From Denitratimonas flava_A (GTDB taxonomy: Bacteria > Pseudomonadota > Gammaproteobacteria > Xanthomonadales > Xanthomonadaceae): a stretch of 64,000 nucleotides of DNA. Below are positions 18,720 to 27,313 of the stretch, piece by piece. The stretch covers positions 48,134-112,133 of the forward strand of contig JBBCJS010000052.1 in NCBI GenBank assembly GCA_037190825.1, in the 5' to 3' direction. A model generated the notes under the pieces. That model had not been told where the DNA came from, ran no database searches, and was given only the letters and a program-made list of their open reading frames with translations. Position 1 is the stretch's first letter. The number at the start of each line of letters is the position of its first letter. The position numbers and the translations under genes are program-made.

Positions 18720-19208
18720 ATGCCCATCGCCATCCGTACCGCCGTCCGCGCCGACGTGCCGCTGATCCTCGACCTGATCCGCGGCCTGGCCGACTACGAA
18801 AAACTCGCGCACGAATGCGTCGCGACCGAAACCTCGCTCGCCGACACCCTGTTCGGCGAGCGCCGCGCGGCCGAAGTCGTCATTGCCGAGGCCGATGGCG
18901 AACCCGCCGGCTTCGCGCTGTTCTTCACCACCTACTCGACGTTCCTCGCGCGCCCCGGCCTGTACCTGGAAGACCTGTTCGTCTATCCCCGCCTGCGCGG
19001 CCGCGGCATCGGACGCGGGCTGATGCGCCATCTGGCGCGACTGGCGGTGGAACGCGGTTATGGCCGCTTCGAATGGTCGGTGCTGGACTGGAACGCGCCG
19101 GCCATCGCGTTCTACCGTTCGCTCGGCGCCGTGCCGATGGACGAGTGGACGGTCCAGCGCGTGAGCGGCGAGGCGCTGCAAAGGCTCGCGGCCGAACCTG
19201 ACGATTGA
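18720..19208 (+). CDS. GNAT-family N-acetyltransferase
   Basis: A 162-residue acetyl-CoA-dependent acetyltransferase. The domain starts IRTAVRADVPLILDLI. The acetyl-CoA pyrophosphate loop is RLRGRGIGRGLM, and the C-terminal NAPAIAFYRSLGA is motif B. LYLEDLFVYPRLRGRGIG resembles the diamine/spermidine acetyltransferase group, so a polyamine or small amine substrate is possible. It lies 24 bases before dnaG and is probably co-transcribed with it. Confidence 0.88.
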   Translation: MPIAIRTAVRADVPLILDLIRGLADYEKLAHECVATETSLADTLFGERRAAEVVIAEADGEPAGFALFFTTYSTFLARPGLYLEDLFVYPRLRGRGIGRGLMRHLARLAVERGYGRFEWSVLDWNAPAIAFYRSLGAVPMDEWTVQRVSGEALQRLAAEPDD

Positions 19209-19232
19209 CGCCGCGGCTGGCATCCTTCGCCC

Positions 19233-20960
19233 ATGGCCCGCATCCCCGACGCCTTCATCGACGACCTCATCGCACGCACCGACATCGTCGAGCTGATCGG
19301 CGCGCGCGTGCCGCTCAAGCGCGCCGGGCGCGAATACCAGGGCCTGTGCCCGTTCCACGACGAGCGCTCGCCGAGCTTCACCGTCTCCCCGACCAAGCAG
19401 TTCTACCACTGCTTCGGCTGCGGCGCGCACGGCAGCGCGCTGCGCTTCCTGATGGAGTACGACCGGCTCGAATTCCTCGATGCGGTGGAAGAACTGGCGC
19501 GGCGCAACGGCATGGAAGTGCCGCGCGAGACGCGCCAGCGCAACGAGGACGGCCACCTGCGGCAGATGTACGAGGTGCTGGCCGGCGCCGCGCGCTGGTT
19601 CGCGACGCAGCTCGCCGCGGGCAGGCGCGCGCAGGACTACTTCGCCAGGCGCGGCATCGACGCGGCCACGCGCGAGCGGTTCTCGCTCGGCTACGCGCCG
19701 GAAGGTTTCGACGGGCTGAAGAACGCGCTTGGCGCCAATCCCGAGACGCTGCGCCTGCTCGAACAGACCGGCATGCTCGCCAAGAGCGATGGCGGCCACG
19801 TCTACGACCGCTTCCGCGAGCGGGTGATGTTCCCGATCCACGACCGGCGCGGCCGGCCCATCGCCTTCGGTGGCCGCGTCATCGGCAAGACCACGGCCGA
19901 TGGCAAGGAAGCCGGTCCCAAGTACCTCAACTCGCCGGAAACCCCGCTGTTCCACAAGGGCCGCGAGCTGTACGGACTGTGGCAGGTGCGGCAGGCGCAC
20001 TCGAAGATTCCGCGCCTGATCGTCGTGGAGGGGTACATGGACGTGGTGGCGCTGTTCCAGTACGGCGTCACCACCGCGGTCGCCACGCTCGGCACCGCGA
20101 CCACGCCCGAGCACGCCGAGCTGCTGTTCCGCAACGCCGCCGACGTGTTCTTCTGTTTCGACGGCGATGCCGCCGGCCGCCGCGCGGCGTGGCGCGCAGT
20201 GGAATCCATCCTGCCGCGCATGAAGGAAGGCCGCCAGGCCGCGTTCCTGTTCCTGCCCGAAGGCGAGGATCCGGACTCGCTGGTGCGCAAGGAAGGCACC
20301 GAGGGCTTCGAGGCGCGGCTGGCGCAGGCGATGCCGCTGTCGGAGTTCTTCTTCCGCGAGCAGGGCGCCGACATCAACCTGCACACCCTCGATGGCCGCG
20401 CGCGCCTGGCCGAGCGCTGCAAGCCGTCGCTGGAGAAGATTCCCGACGGCGCGTTCCGCGACCTGATGTTCCAGCGCCTGTCCGAACTCACCGGCCTTTC
20501 CAGCGCGCCGCGCGCCGCCGCGCCGGCTCCCGTCGCCGCGCCGCGCCGCGCCGCGCCCGGCGCACCGCGCCGCAGCCTGGTGCGCAACATCATCACGCTG
20601 CTGCTGCACAATCCGGCGCTCGGGCTGTCGCTCGCGCCGCCCTACCCGTTCGCCGGGTTGAACCAGCCCGGCATCGGCCTGCTGATCGAACTGCTCGACC
20701 TGATCCACGCCAGCCCCAGCCTGCGCGCCGGCGCGCTGATCGAACATTTCGCCGGCCGCGACGAAGCCGCCGCGCTGGAAAAACTCGCGCTGGTCGACAT
20801 CCCCGGCGATGCCGCCGCCTGGCAGCAGGAAATCCACGATGCGCTGGCTCAACTGGAACGCCAGACCCGCCAGCAGCGCATCGAGGAACTGAAGGCACAA
20901 GGCACGCTGAGTCCCGGGGAAAAGCAGGAGCTGCGCGAGCTGCTGCTGGCGCGGGCGTGA
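19233..20960 (+). CDS. dnaG: DNA primase DnaG
   Basis: Makes RNA primers for the replisome and interacts with the DnaB helicase. It has 575 residues. The N-terminal zinc finger uses C39, H42, C60 and C63 (CPFH and CFGCG). The TOPRIM domain contains VVEGYMDVVAL, TLGTATT and the acidic FDGDAAGRRA. After an Ala/Pro-rich linker (about residues 425-450) comes a helical C-terminal DnaB-binding domain. It completes an rpsU-yqeY-(SEC-C relic)-GNAT-dnaG group; rpoD, which often follows, is not here. Confidence 0.98.
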   Translation: MARIPDAFIDDLIARTDIVELIGARVPLKRAGREYQGLCPFHDERSPSFTVSPTKQFYHCFGCGAHGSALRFLMEYDRLEFLDAVEELARRNGMEVPRETRQRNEDGHLRQMYEVLAGAARWFATQLAAGRRAQDYFARRGIDAATRERFSLGYAPEGFDGLKNALGANPETLRLLEQTGMLAKSDGGHVYDRFRERVMFPIHDRRGRPIAFGGRVIGKTTADGKEAGPKYLNSPETPLFHKGRELYGLWQVRQAHSKIPRLIVVEGYMDVVALFQYGVTTAVATLGTATTPEHAELLFRNAADVFFCFDGDAAGRRAAWRAVESILPRMKEGRQAAFLFLPEGEDPDSLVRKEGTEGFEARLAQAMPLSEFFFREQGADINLHTLDGRARLAERCKPSLEKIPDGAFRDLMFQRLSELTGLSSAPRAAAPAPVAAPRRAAPGAPRRSLVRNIITLLLHNPALGLSLAPPYPFAGLNQPGIGLLIELLDLIHASPSLRAGALIEHFAGRDEAAALEKLALVDIPGDAAAWQQEIHDALAQLERQTRQQRIEELKAQGTLSPGEKQELRELLLARA

Positions 20961-21089
20961 ACCGCACCTTGGCTTACGGTGCCCGGCCCTAGTAGCATCG
21001 GCGTTCCCGTGATTCAGGGGCATGGGAGGATCGAGCGCACCGCTCGCATGTCTAATGAACCGGCCAGGGACGGCCGCGCGATGCATCGC

Positions 21090-21116
21090 GCTCCCGTTCC
21101 ATGCCGAAACGGGAGC
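21090..21116 (+). promoter_or_regulatory. 5'-UTR hairpin that hides the ribosome binding site of the secreted protease gene
   Basis: GCTCCCGTT and AACGGGAGC form a perfect 9-bp stem with a nine-base loop. The right arm contains GGGAG, the only ribosome-binding-site candidate, 10 bases before ATG 21126. The fold would block initiation until opened. No ligand-binding domain is obvious. Confidence 0.45.
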
Positions 21117-21125
21117 AAGAATCAG

Positions 21126-23726
21126 ATGTATTCACGATCAGGGAAGTCTCGTATCTCAATGGCGCTGGCTGGCGCGCTGGCGCTTGGATTGTGCGGTGCA
21201 GTCCACGCCAAGGAACCCTTCGAAGCGGGCGACGTGACCCGCAGCACCGGCACCGACGGCGTGGAAATCCTGAGCACGCCCGCGCTCAGGACCGAGGAGC
21301 TGATCGCACGCCACATCGTCGACCACAAGCCCGGCCGTCCACTGCGCATCGGCGAACCGTTCGCGCTGAGGGCGGATGTCGACCAGGTCGGCACGTGGTC
21401 GCGGGAAGGCGACGATGCGGTCTGGCGCCTGCGCCTGCACAGCCCCAACGCGCGCTCGATCAACCTGGGCTTCACGAACTATCGCCTGCCCGAAGGCGCC
21501 AGCCTCACGCTGGCCAGCGCCAACGGCCAGGACCGCATCCGTCCGTTCACCGCGGCCGACAACAAGCCGCACGGCCAGTTGTGGACCCCCATCGTGGCCG
21601 GCGAGGAAGCCGTGCTGGAACTGCGCGTGCCCGCCGCGCTGCGCAACGAGGTGGCGCTCCAGATCGGCTCGATCAACGCCGGCTTCGTGGACCTCGACAA
21701 TCCCTATGCCGCGGTGAAGTCCGGCGCCTGCAACGTCGACGTGGTCTGTCCTGAAGGCGACCAATGGCGCGACCAGATCCGCTCCGTGGGCGCCTATACC
21801 GTCAGCGGCACGGACTACTGTTCGGGTGCCCTGGTCAACAACGCGCGCGGCGACGGCACCCCGTATTTCCTCACCGCCAACCACTGCCTGAACTCACAGT
21901 CCGCCGCCACGGCGACCGTGGTGTACTGGAACTACCAGAACTCCACCTGCCGCGCCCCCGGCTCGCCCGCCAGCGGCGGGCCCGGCGATGGCCAGCGTAC
22001 CCAGTTCAACTCCGGCACCCTCCTGCGCGCCACGCGCGCGGCGTCCGACTTCACCCTGCTGGAAATGGAGGATCCGATCGACCCGGCCTTCGAGCTGTAC
22101 TGGTCCGGCGTGGACGCCTCCGGCACGGTCCCGTCCGGCGCGGTGGCCATCCACCACCCGCGCGTTGAGGAAAAGCGCATCAGCTTCGAGAACGACCCGC
22201 TGACCATCACCGGCTATGGCAGCGGCAATCCGGGCGGCACCACGCACTGGCGCGTCGCGGACTGGGACCTGGGCACCACCGAGGGCGGCTCGTCCGGCTC
22301 GCCGCTGTTCTCGCCCTACCCGGAAAAGCGCATCATCGGCCAGTTGCACGGCGGCTCGGCCGCATGCGGCAACGACCTTCCCGACTGGTACGGCCGCGTC
22401 TCGGTGTCCTGGACCGCCGGCGGCACGCCCGCCACCCAGCTCAAGGACTGGCTCGACCCGGACGATACCGGCGCGCTGACGATCGACGGGCGCGACGGCA
22501 CCCCCTTCTCGCTCCAGGTATCGCCCAGCACGATCGGCGTGTGCGCGGCGGATGAAAGCGTCGATATCGGCATCGACATCGGCCAGAACGATCCGATGTT
22601 CACCGATCCTGTCGGCCTGTCCTTCGGCGGCCTGCCGACCGGCGCCAGCGGCGCGCTCTCCAGCGCCACGGTGGTGCCGCCGGGCAGTTCGACCCTGACC
22701 ATTTCCGACCTGGATTCGGCCACGCCGGGAAGTTACGTGGTGCTGATCGACGCGGCCAGCGGCGACGACGAATTGAGCCAACCGGTGCCGTTCGAGCTTT
22801 CCGCCGCCACGCCGGATGTCTCCACCCCGGTCTCGCCGGCCAACGACTCGGTCGGCAACAGCATCTCGCCGACCCTGAGCTGGAGCGCGGCTGCGGAGGC
22901 CTTCGAGTACCGGGTGGAAGTGGCCACCGATGCGGCCTTCGCCAACATCGTGGCCGACCAGCTCGTGGCGGGCACCTCGACGTCACTGTCGGGCCTTGCC
23001 ACCAACACCTGGTACTACTGGCGCGTCACCGCCACGAACTTCTGCGGCACGGCCGATGCCTCCAGCGTGTTCCGCTTCAAGACCCAGCCGGCTCCCGGCG
23101 ACTGCGACGAAAGCGCCGAGCCGGTCAGCCTGCTCAGCGAGGACTTCAGCGATGGCCTGGGCGGCTTCAGCACGGCCGGCAGCACCGGCGCGCAGACCTG
23201 GACGCTCTCCACCACACGCCCCAGCCCGATCTCGGGCGGCAATGCGGTGCAGGCGACGAACATCGCCACCGTCTCCGACCAGCGCCTGACCTCGCCGGTC
23301 ATCGCCCTGCCCGGCGACCAGAACCCGATCACGCTCAAGTTCCAGAACTGGCGCAACATCGAGAACAGCGGTACCACCGCCTGCTGGGATGGCGGCATCC
23401 TGGAAATCTCCGCCGATGGCGGCCCCTTCGTCCAGATCACCGGCAACGCGCTCCTGAACGATCCGTACCGGGGGCCGGTATCGGACCAGTACGAGAACCC
23501 GCTCGCCGACCTGGATGCCTGGTGCGAGCCGTCTGATCGCGCTTACGCCGATACCCTGGTCGACCTGACCGCCTATGCCGGCCAGTCCGTGCAGTTGCGC
23601 TGGCGCCTTGGAACCGACAGATCCCTCAGCCGCGAAGGCTGGTACGTGGACGATATCCGCGTGCAGGCATGCCAGATCGGCGAGGACCCGGCCATCTTCG
23701 CCAACGGGTTCGAGGAAACGCCGTAA
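21126..23726 (+). CDS. secreted lysyl-endopeptidase-like serine protease with Ig/FN3-type and jelly-roll domains and F-A-N-G-F-E tail
   Basis: An 866-residue exported protease. A signal peptide (basic start, LAGALALGLCGAVHA) precedes a propeptide-like region to about residue 200. The chymotrypsin-fold domain has TANHC (H253), ASDFTLLEME (D308) and EGGSSGSP (S390), the arrangement of Achromobacter lysyl endopeptidase, so cleavage after Lys is likely but not shown. Then come a beta-sandwich (about 455-560), an FN3-like domain (about 563-655) and a C-terminal jelly-roll or MAM-like domain ending WYVDDIRVQAC. The last residues, FANGFEETP, match the FSDGFE near the end of the RCC1 protein. A 5' hairpin (21090-21116) may limit translation, and a strong terminator follows. 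Confidence 0.9.
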   Translation: MYSRSGKSRISMALAGALALGLCGAVHAKEPFEAGDVTRSTGTDGVEILSTPALRTEELIARHIVDHKPGRPLRIGEPFALRADVDQVGTWSREGDDAVWRLRLHSPNARSINLGFTNYRLPEGASLTLASANGQDRIRPFTAADNKPHGQLWTPIVAGEEAVLELRVPAALRNEVALQIGSINAGFVDLDNPYAAVKSGACNVDVVCPEGDQWRDQIRSVGAYTVSGTDYCSGALVNNARGDGTPYFLTANHCLNSQSAATATVVYWNYQNSTCRAPGSPASGGPGDGQRTQFNSGTLLRATRAASDFTLLEMEDPIDPAFELYWSGVDASGTVPSGAVAIHHPRVEEKRISFENDPLTITGYGSGNPGGTTHWRVADWDLGTTEGGSSGSPLFSPYPEKRIIGQLHGGSAACGNDLPDWYGRVSVSWTAGGTPATQLKDWLDPDDTGALTIDGRDGTPFSLQVSPSTIGVCAADESVDIGIDIGQNDPMFTDPVGLSFGGLPTGASGALSSATVVPPGSSTLTISDLDSATPGSYVVLIDAASGDDELSQPVPFELSAATPDVSTPVSPANDSVGNSISPTLSWSAAAEAFEYRVEVATDAAFANIVADQLVAGTSTSLSGLATNTWYYWRVTATNFCGTADASSVFRFKTQPAPGDCDESAEPVSLLSEDFSDGLGGFSTAGSTGAQTWTLSTTRPSPISGGNAVQATNIATVSDQRLTSPVIALPGDQNPITLKFQNWRNIENSGTTACWDGGILEISADGGPFVQITGNALLNDPYRGPVSDQYENPLADLDAWCEPSDRAYADTLVDLTAYAGQSVQLRWRLGTDRSLSREGWYVDDIRVQACQIGEDPAIFANGFEETP

Positions 23727-23749
23727 GGTCCGGCGCTTCCAGCCTTTTC

Positions 23750-23778
23750 CAGGGCCGCCTCGCGCGGCCCTGTTTTTT
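23750..23778 (+). terminator. intrinsic terminator after the protease gene
   Basis: CAGGGCCGC and GCGGCCCTG form a 9-bp GC-rich stem with a five-base loop, followed by six T. Confidence 0.92.
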
Positions 23779-23866
23779 GGGGAATCCGGAACGGGAAAAA
23801 CCCTCGTTCCACCCCGCGCTTTCCCGGCGCTTTCCCGCAACGCTCCGGAACGACGACAATCGCCTC

Positions 23867-25093
23867 ATGACATCCTTTCGCCCGATCCTGTCGCTCGCCC
23901 TCTGCCTCGCCGCATCGCTGGCGCATGCCGCGCCCGCCTTCGATGCCTGCCTGGCCCGGCTGGGCACGCGCGCCGTCGCGGCCGGCGTGCCGCAGGCGGC
24001 ATTCGATGCCTACACCCGCGACCTCGCGCCCGACCCCTCGGTGCTGGAGCTGCTCGATGCGCAGCCTGAGTTCACCACGCCGATCTGGGACTACCTGGCT
24101 GCGCTGGTGGATGCGCGCCGCATCGCACAGGGGCGCGACATGCTGGCGCGCCACGCCGACACGCTGGCGCAGGTGGAGGCCGGATACGGCGTCGATCCAG
24201 CCACCGTGGTCGCGGTGTGGGGCGTGGAATCCGATTACGGCCAGGTGTTCGGCAAGCGCCCGCTGCTCACCTCGCTGGCCACGCTGTCCTGTGCCGGGCG
24301 CCGGCAGGCGTTCTTCCAGGGCGAACTTCTCGCCTTGCTGAAACTGCTGCATGCCGGCGACCTGTCCGTCGATGGGCTCACCGGCTCCTGGGCCGGCGCG
24401 TTCGGGCATACCCAGTTCATGCCCAGCACCTACGCCCGCATCGCGGTGGATTTCGATGGCGACGGCCGCCGCGACCTGGTCTCGAGCATCCCCGATGCGC
24501 TCGCCTCCACCGCCAACTACCTCAAGCGCGCCGGCTGGCGCAGCGGCGAAACCTGGGGCTACGAAGTGCGCGTCCCCGCCGGCTTCGACGCCGCACTGGC
24601 AGGCCGCAGGAACAAGCGCAGCCTCGCCGACTGGGCCACGCGCGGCATCGCCCGCATCGACGGCACGCCGATCCCCGCATCCGGAACCCAGGCCGCCCTG
24701 CTGCTGCCCGCCGGCAAGAGCGGCCCGGCCTGGCTGGCTCTGCGCAACTACGACGCGATCTATTCCTACAACGCCGCCGAAAGCTACGCGCTGGCGATCG
24801 CGCTGCTCGCCGACGCGCTGCGCGACGCACCGCCGCAGCAAACGCCGTGGCCCACCGACGACCCGGGCCTGGGACGCGACGAGCGCCAGCACCTGCAACG
24901 CCTGCTGCTGGCGCGCGGCCACGCCATCGGCGAAGCCGACGGGCTGATCGGCACCCTGACCCGCCGCGCCATCGTCGCCGAACAACAACGCCTGGGCATC
25001 ACGCCCGCCGATGGCCGCGCCGGGCGGAAAATCCTGGACACGCTCGAACGCGACGCGAAATCCGCTGCGCCGGCACCGCCATCGGACGAATGA
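23867..25093 (+). CDS. lytic murein transglycosylase (MltB-like) with peptidoglycan-binding domain
   Basis: A 408-residue exported enzyme that cuts the glycan strand with 1,6-anhydro product. The signal peptide FRPILSLALCLAASLAHA has no lipobox cysteine, so it is probably soluble in the periplasm. The SLT_2 domain shows VVAVWGVESDYGQ (catalytic Glu), LATLSCAGRR, GSWAGAFGHTQFMPSTY and NYDAIYSYN. A C-terminal PG_binding_1 domain (LQRLLLARGHAIGEADGLIG) binds wall material. The length fits the MltB-related family used in many Xanthomonadales. The start at 23867 is fixed by the signal peptide. Confidence 0.93.
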   Translation: MTSFRPILSLALCLAASLAHAAPAFDACLARLGTRAVAAGVPQAAFDAYTRDLAPDPSVLELLDAQPEFTTPIWDYLAALVDARRIAQGRDMLARHADTLAQVEAGYGVDPATVVAVWGVESDYGQVFGKRPLLTSLATLSCAGRRQAFFQGELLALLKLLHAGDLSVDGLTGSWAGAFGHTQFMPSTYARIAVDFDGDGRRDLVSSIPDALASTANYLKRAGWRSGETWGYEVRVPAGFDAALAGRRNKRSLADWATRGIARIDGTPIPASGTQAALLLPAGKSGPAWLALRNYDAIYSYNAAESYALAIALLADALRDAPPQQTPWPTDDPGLGRDERQHLQRLLLARGHAIGEADGLIGTLTRRAIVAEQQRLGITPADGRAGRKILDTLERDAKSAAPAPPSDE

Positions 25094-25115
25094 AGGCATC
25101 GCATTGCTTCGCACG

Positions 25116-25319
25116 ATGGGACGCCAAGCCGATACCGCCAGGCCACGCGTCAACTATCGCGGCGAAGTTCGCTCCTTCGATGCCGGGTTCGAACCACGGC
25201 GCGACACCATCCGCCTTTCGCCCGACGTGGCGAGCGCATTCCGCGCCGGGGGCACAGGCTGGCAAACCCGCATGGATACCGCGCTGCGGGAATGGCTCAA
25301 AGGACGTTCGGTTGCGTGA
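25116..25319 (+). CDS. BrnA-like antitoxin domain protein (orphan)
   Basis: A 67-residue protein whose C-terminal half, DTIRLSPDVASAFRAGGTGWQTRMDTALREWL, follows the BrnA ribbon-helix-helix antitoxin pattern (RLSPDV, GWQTR, LREWL). BrnA normally sits just downstream of a brnT toxin gene. Here the gene upstream is the lytic transglycosylase, so this is an orphan or relic. TTG at 25104 is an alternative start. The integrated element begins about 110 bases downstream, so it is the last backbone gene on this side. Confidence 0.55.
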   Translation: MGRQADTARPRVNYRGEVRSFDAGFEPRRDTIRLSPDVASAFRAGGTGWQTRMDTALREWLKGRSVA

Positions 25320-25430
25320 ATCTCGGCGGTCGCCATGGTCGACGACGGATGCATGGCCCGCGTGCGTGCCAGTTGCGTGCCAGCGCTGCTGATTCTTGCC
25401 AATCGAAAAGACGTAAGCGCCTGATTCGAT

Positions 25431-25475
25431 TGGTGGGCGGTACAGGGTTCGAACCTGTGACCCCTACCATGTCAA
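25431..25475. repeat. left attachment site (displaced 3' half of tRNA-Val)
   Basis: 45 bases identical to 49685-49729. It covers the tRNA 3' half from the anticodon (GTCAA on this strand) through the T-arm (GGTTCGAACC) to CCA (TGG here). The bases on either side differ, so these are the exact limits of identity. Confidence 0.93.
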
Positions 25476-25526
25476 TCAAGATAACAGCATTTGCACTTCA
25501 ATCACTTAGTGGTAGAAATGCAGTTG

Positions 25527-25550
25527 TTGGGCCAAATTTGGGCCATCGAG
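25527..25550. repeat. left subterminal repeat (candidate integrase arm site)
   Basis: Contains two TTGGGCCA boxes 11 bp apart, followed by TCGAG. A 24-bp copy differing only in the three-base spacer region lies at 49573-49596, inside the other end. The pair looks like arm-type binding sites for the recombinase or Xis. This copy also lies in the leader of the integrase gene, so it could serve in autoregulation. Confidence 0.6.
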
Positions 25551-25556
25551 GGCGAC

Positions 25557-26633
25557 ATGGCACAGATCACCAAGCGGGGCGATTTGCAGTGGCGGGCGCG
25601 GGTCCGGGTGAAAGGCTACCCCGACCAGTCGCGCACCTTCATGTACCGGGAGGACGCCGAGAAGTGGGCGCGGGCGACCGAGCGCGAGCTCGAAACCGCA
25701 GGCTTCGTCGATCGGCGGGAGGCCGAGAAGACCACGCTGCGAACCGTCCTCCGGCGATACCTCGAAGAAGTCACGCCCCGGAAGAAGAGCAAGGATTTCG
25801 AGACGATCAAGATCGGACTCTTCCTGGAGGACAAGGCACTGGTCGATCTGAAGATGTCCGCCATCACCAGTTCCGCCGTAGCCGCATGGCGCGATCGCCG
25901 CGCAGACAAGGTCGGCGCGGCCAGCATCATCCGCGAACTCGGCATTCTTTCCGCGGTGCTCAATCACGCTCGCCGGGAATGGGGCATCCATGTCGAGAAC
26001 CCGATTCGTTACGTCAAGCGCCCGTCAACACCGAAAGCGCGTGACCGGCGCCTGTCCGTGGAGGAAGAGCGCTATTTGCTGAATGCCTTGCAGGAAGCGT
26101 CCAGGAAGAAGGATGGCACCTTCGGCAAAGGTGGCAGCCGCAACCCGTGGCTGGCGCCCCTGGTGCAACTGGCCGTCGAAACAGCCATGCGCAGAGGGGA
26201 GCTGTTGTCCATGCAGTGGCAGCACGTCGATCTCAAGCGCCGAGTCGTGCACCTCCCGGAAACCAAGAACGGCGACGCCCGCGACGTGCCGCTGACGTCG
26301 CGAGCAGTCGATATCCTCAAGGGTCTGCCGCGCTCCATCACTGGCCAGGTGTTTCCTGTCACTCCGATGGCGGTGAAGCTGGGGTTTTCGAGGGCAGTCA
26401 AGCGCGCCCAGGCCAAGTATCAGCAGGATTGCGAGGCGGCCGGGAAACCCATCTCGGCCAAGTTCCTGCAGGATGTCCATTTCCACGACCTGCGGCATGA
26501 GGCGGCATCGCGGTTGGCCGCCAAGTTGTCGAACATGCTGGAGTTGAGCGCAGTCACGGGTCACCGCGATCTGCGGATGCTCAAGCGCTACTACCACCCG
26601 CGCGCCGAGGACATTGCAAAGAAGTTGGGCTGA
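25557..26633 (+). CDS. tyrosine recombinase / integrase of the element
   Basis: Catalyses site-specific integration and excision at tRNA-Val. I start at 25557 (MAQITKRGDLQWRARV, 358 residues), where the N-terminal arm-binding domain begins; ATGs at 25518 and 25491 are in frame, but they run through the TTGGGCCA repeats. A SAM-like core-binding domain spans about 60-155. The catalytic set is visible: R212 (in TAMRRGELL), K237, H310-x-x-R313, H336 (TGHRD) and Tyr 345 or 346 in LKRYYHPRA. It begins 81 bases inside the left att site. Confidence 0.95.
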   Translation: MAQITKRGDLQWRARVRVKGYPDQSRTFMYREDAEKWARATERELETAGFVDRREAEKTTLRTVLRRYLEEVTPRKKSKDFETIKIGLFLEDKALVDLKMSAITSSAVAAWRDRRADKVGAASIIRELGILSAVLNHARREWGIHVENPIRYVKRPSTPKARDRRLSVEEERYLLNALQEASRKKDGTFGKGGSRNPWLAPLVQLAVETAMRRGELLSMQWQHVDLKRRVVHLPETKNGDARDVPLTSRAVDILKGLPRSITGQVFPVTPMAVKLGFSRAVKRAQAKYQQDCEAAGKPISAKFLQDVHFHDLRHEAASRLAAKLSNMLELSAVTGHRDLRMLKRYYHPRAEDIAKKLG

Positions 26634-26647
26634 CGGGGCGTCGTTAC

Positions 26648-26675
26648 CGTAACGCTACGATATCGTAGCGTTACG
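26648..26675. repeat. perfect 28-bp palindrome after the integrase gene
   Basis: CGTAACGCTACGAT and its exact complement meet with no spacer, centred on GATATC. It starts 14 bases after the integrase stop. There is no T run, so it is not a simple terminator. A dimeric protein binding site (for example Xis, Rep or a partition protein) is possible. Confidence 0.7.
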
Positions 26676-26717
26676 ATCCCCCGCTCCGGGGGCTTCTCGA
26701 TGCGTCTGGATTCCGTA

Positions 26718-26756
26718 CTTACCACTACTTACCAGGCCACGGTAAGCAGTGGTAAG
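26718..26756. repeat. 16-bp stem-loop between the integrase gene and the leftward unknown gene
   Basis: CTTACCACTACTTACC pairs with GGTAAGCAGTGGTAAG over 16 positions with one mismatch; the loop is seven bases. GGTAAG/CTTACC occurs twice per arm, so it also reads as two short inverted repeats. It sits between convergent genes and may act as a transcription barrier, though no T run follows. Confidence 0.6.
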
Positions 26757-26759
26757 GAG

Positions 26760-27248
26760 TCAGCGCAGCTCGCGCCATGCTTGCGGCTCGATCGGAGGAA
26801 GCTCGGCACAGTGCAACTGCTCGAACCCCTTCCACAGATCGAACAGCTCGCAAGGTTCGTCCTGTAGACAGGCTCGGATTGCCGGGCGTGATGCGAAGAA
26901 AGTGGAATCCCAGCCGCATAGCAGATGCCCAACAGTATGACGGTCGCGACGGTCACGGACGCCGAACCGGACTTCGGCAACGGCATCCCTGTGAAGCGTA
27001 AGCGTGAGGAACGCATAGTCGTCCGCGAACTCCCGGTGCCGGGCCTGTCCCGGTGCATGGCGTGTATCACCGAGAAGCCGTGAGCGGATCAGCTTCGCGA
27101 ACCGAAGCTGGGCACGCATCTTGTGTCCTGATGCCCGCATCTCCGCTCGGAGCGAGGCCAGTTCAGCCCCTGTCAGCGGGCGTGGCGCCGTGTCGTCAGG
27201 CATACCGTGGTTCGGTGCAATGGTCGGCATGGAGGTTCTTGAGCACAA
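26760..27248 (-). CDS. hypothetical protein of the element
   Basis: A 162-residue cytoplasmic protein that I do not recognise. The N-terminal part is Arg/Ala-rich and helical (AELASLRAEMRASGHKMRAQLRFAKLI). The C-terminal half is better structured (FADDYAFLTLTLHRDAVAEV, HLLCGWDSTFF, ELFDLWKGF). ATG at 27230 is an alternative start. There is no signal peptide or membrane helix. It is the last of three leftward genes (28519 to 26760) and may belong with them. Confidence 0.6.
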   Translation of the reverse strand: MCSRTSMPTIAPNHGMPDDTAPRPLTGAELASLRAEMRASGHKMRAQLRFAKLIRSRLLGDTRHAPGQARHREFADDYAFLTLTLHRDAVAEVRFGVRDRRDRHTVGHLLCGWDSTFFASRPAIRACLQDEPCELFDLWKGFEQLHCAELPPIEPQAWRELR

Positions 27249-27313
27249 ATCCGGAGACTCGATGATGCCATCGCGATGTACGACGCAGGCGAAGCATCCG
27301 GCCGGGTACCTCG

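Noticed and set aside
18603..21086. An 827-codon open frame antisense to dnaG and the GNAT gene
   Set aside because: Shadow of two certain genes, low-complexity Ala/Arg/Gln composition, no start signal.
25421..25490. A second tRNA-Val gene at the left end of the element
   Set aside because: Only the 3' half (anticodon to CCA) is present; no acceptor 5' strand or D arm, so it is an att remnant.
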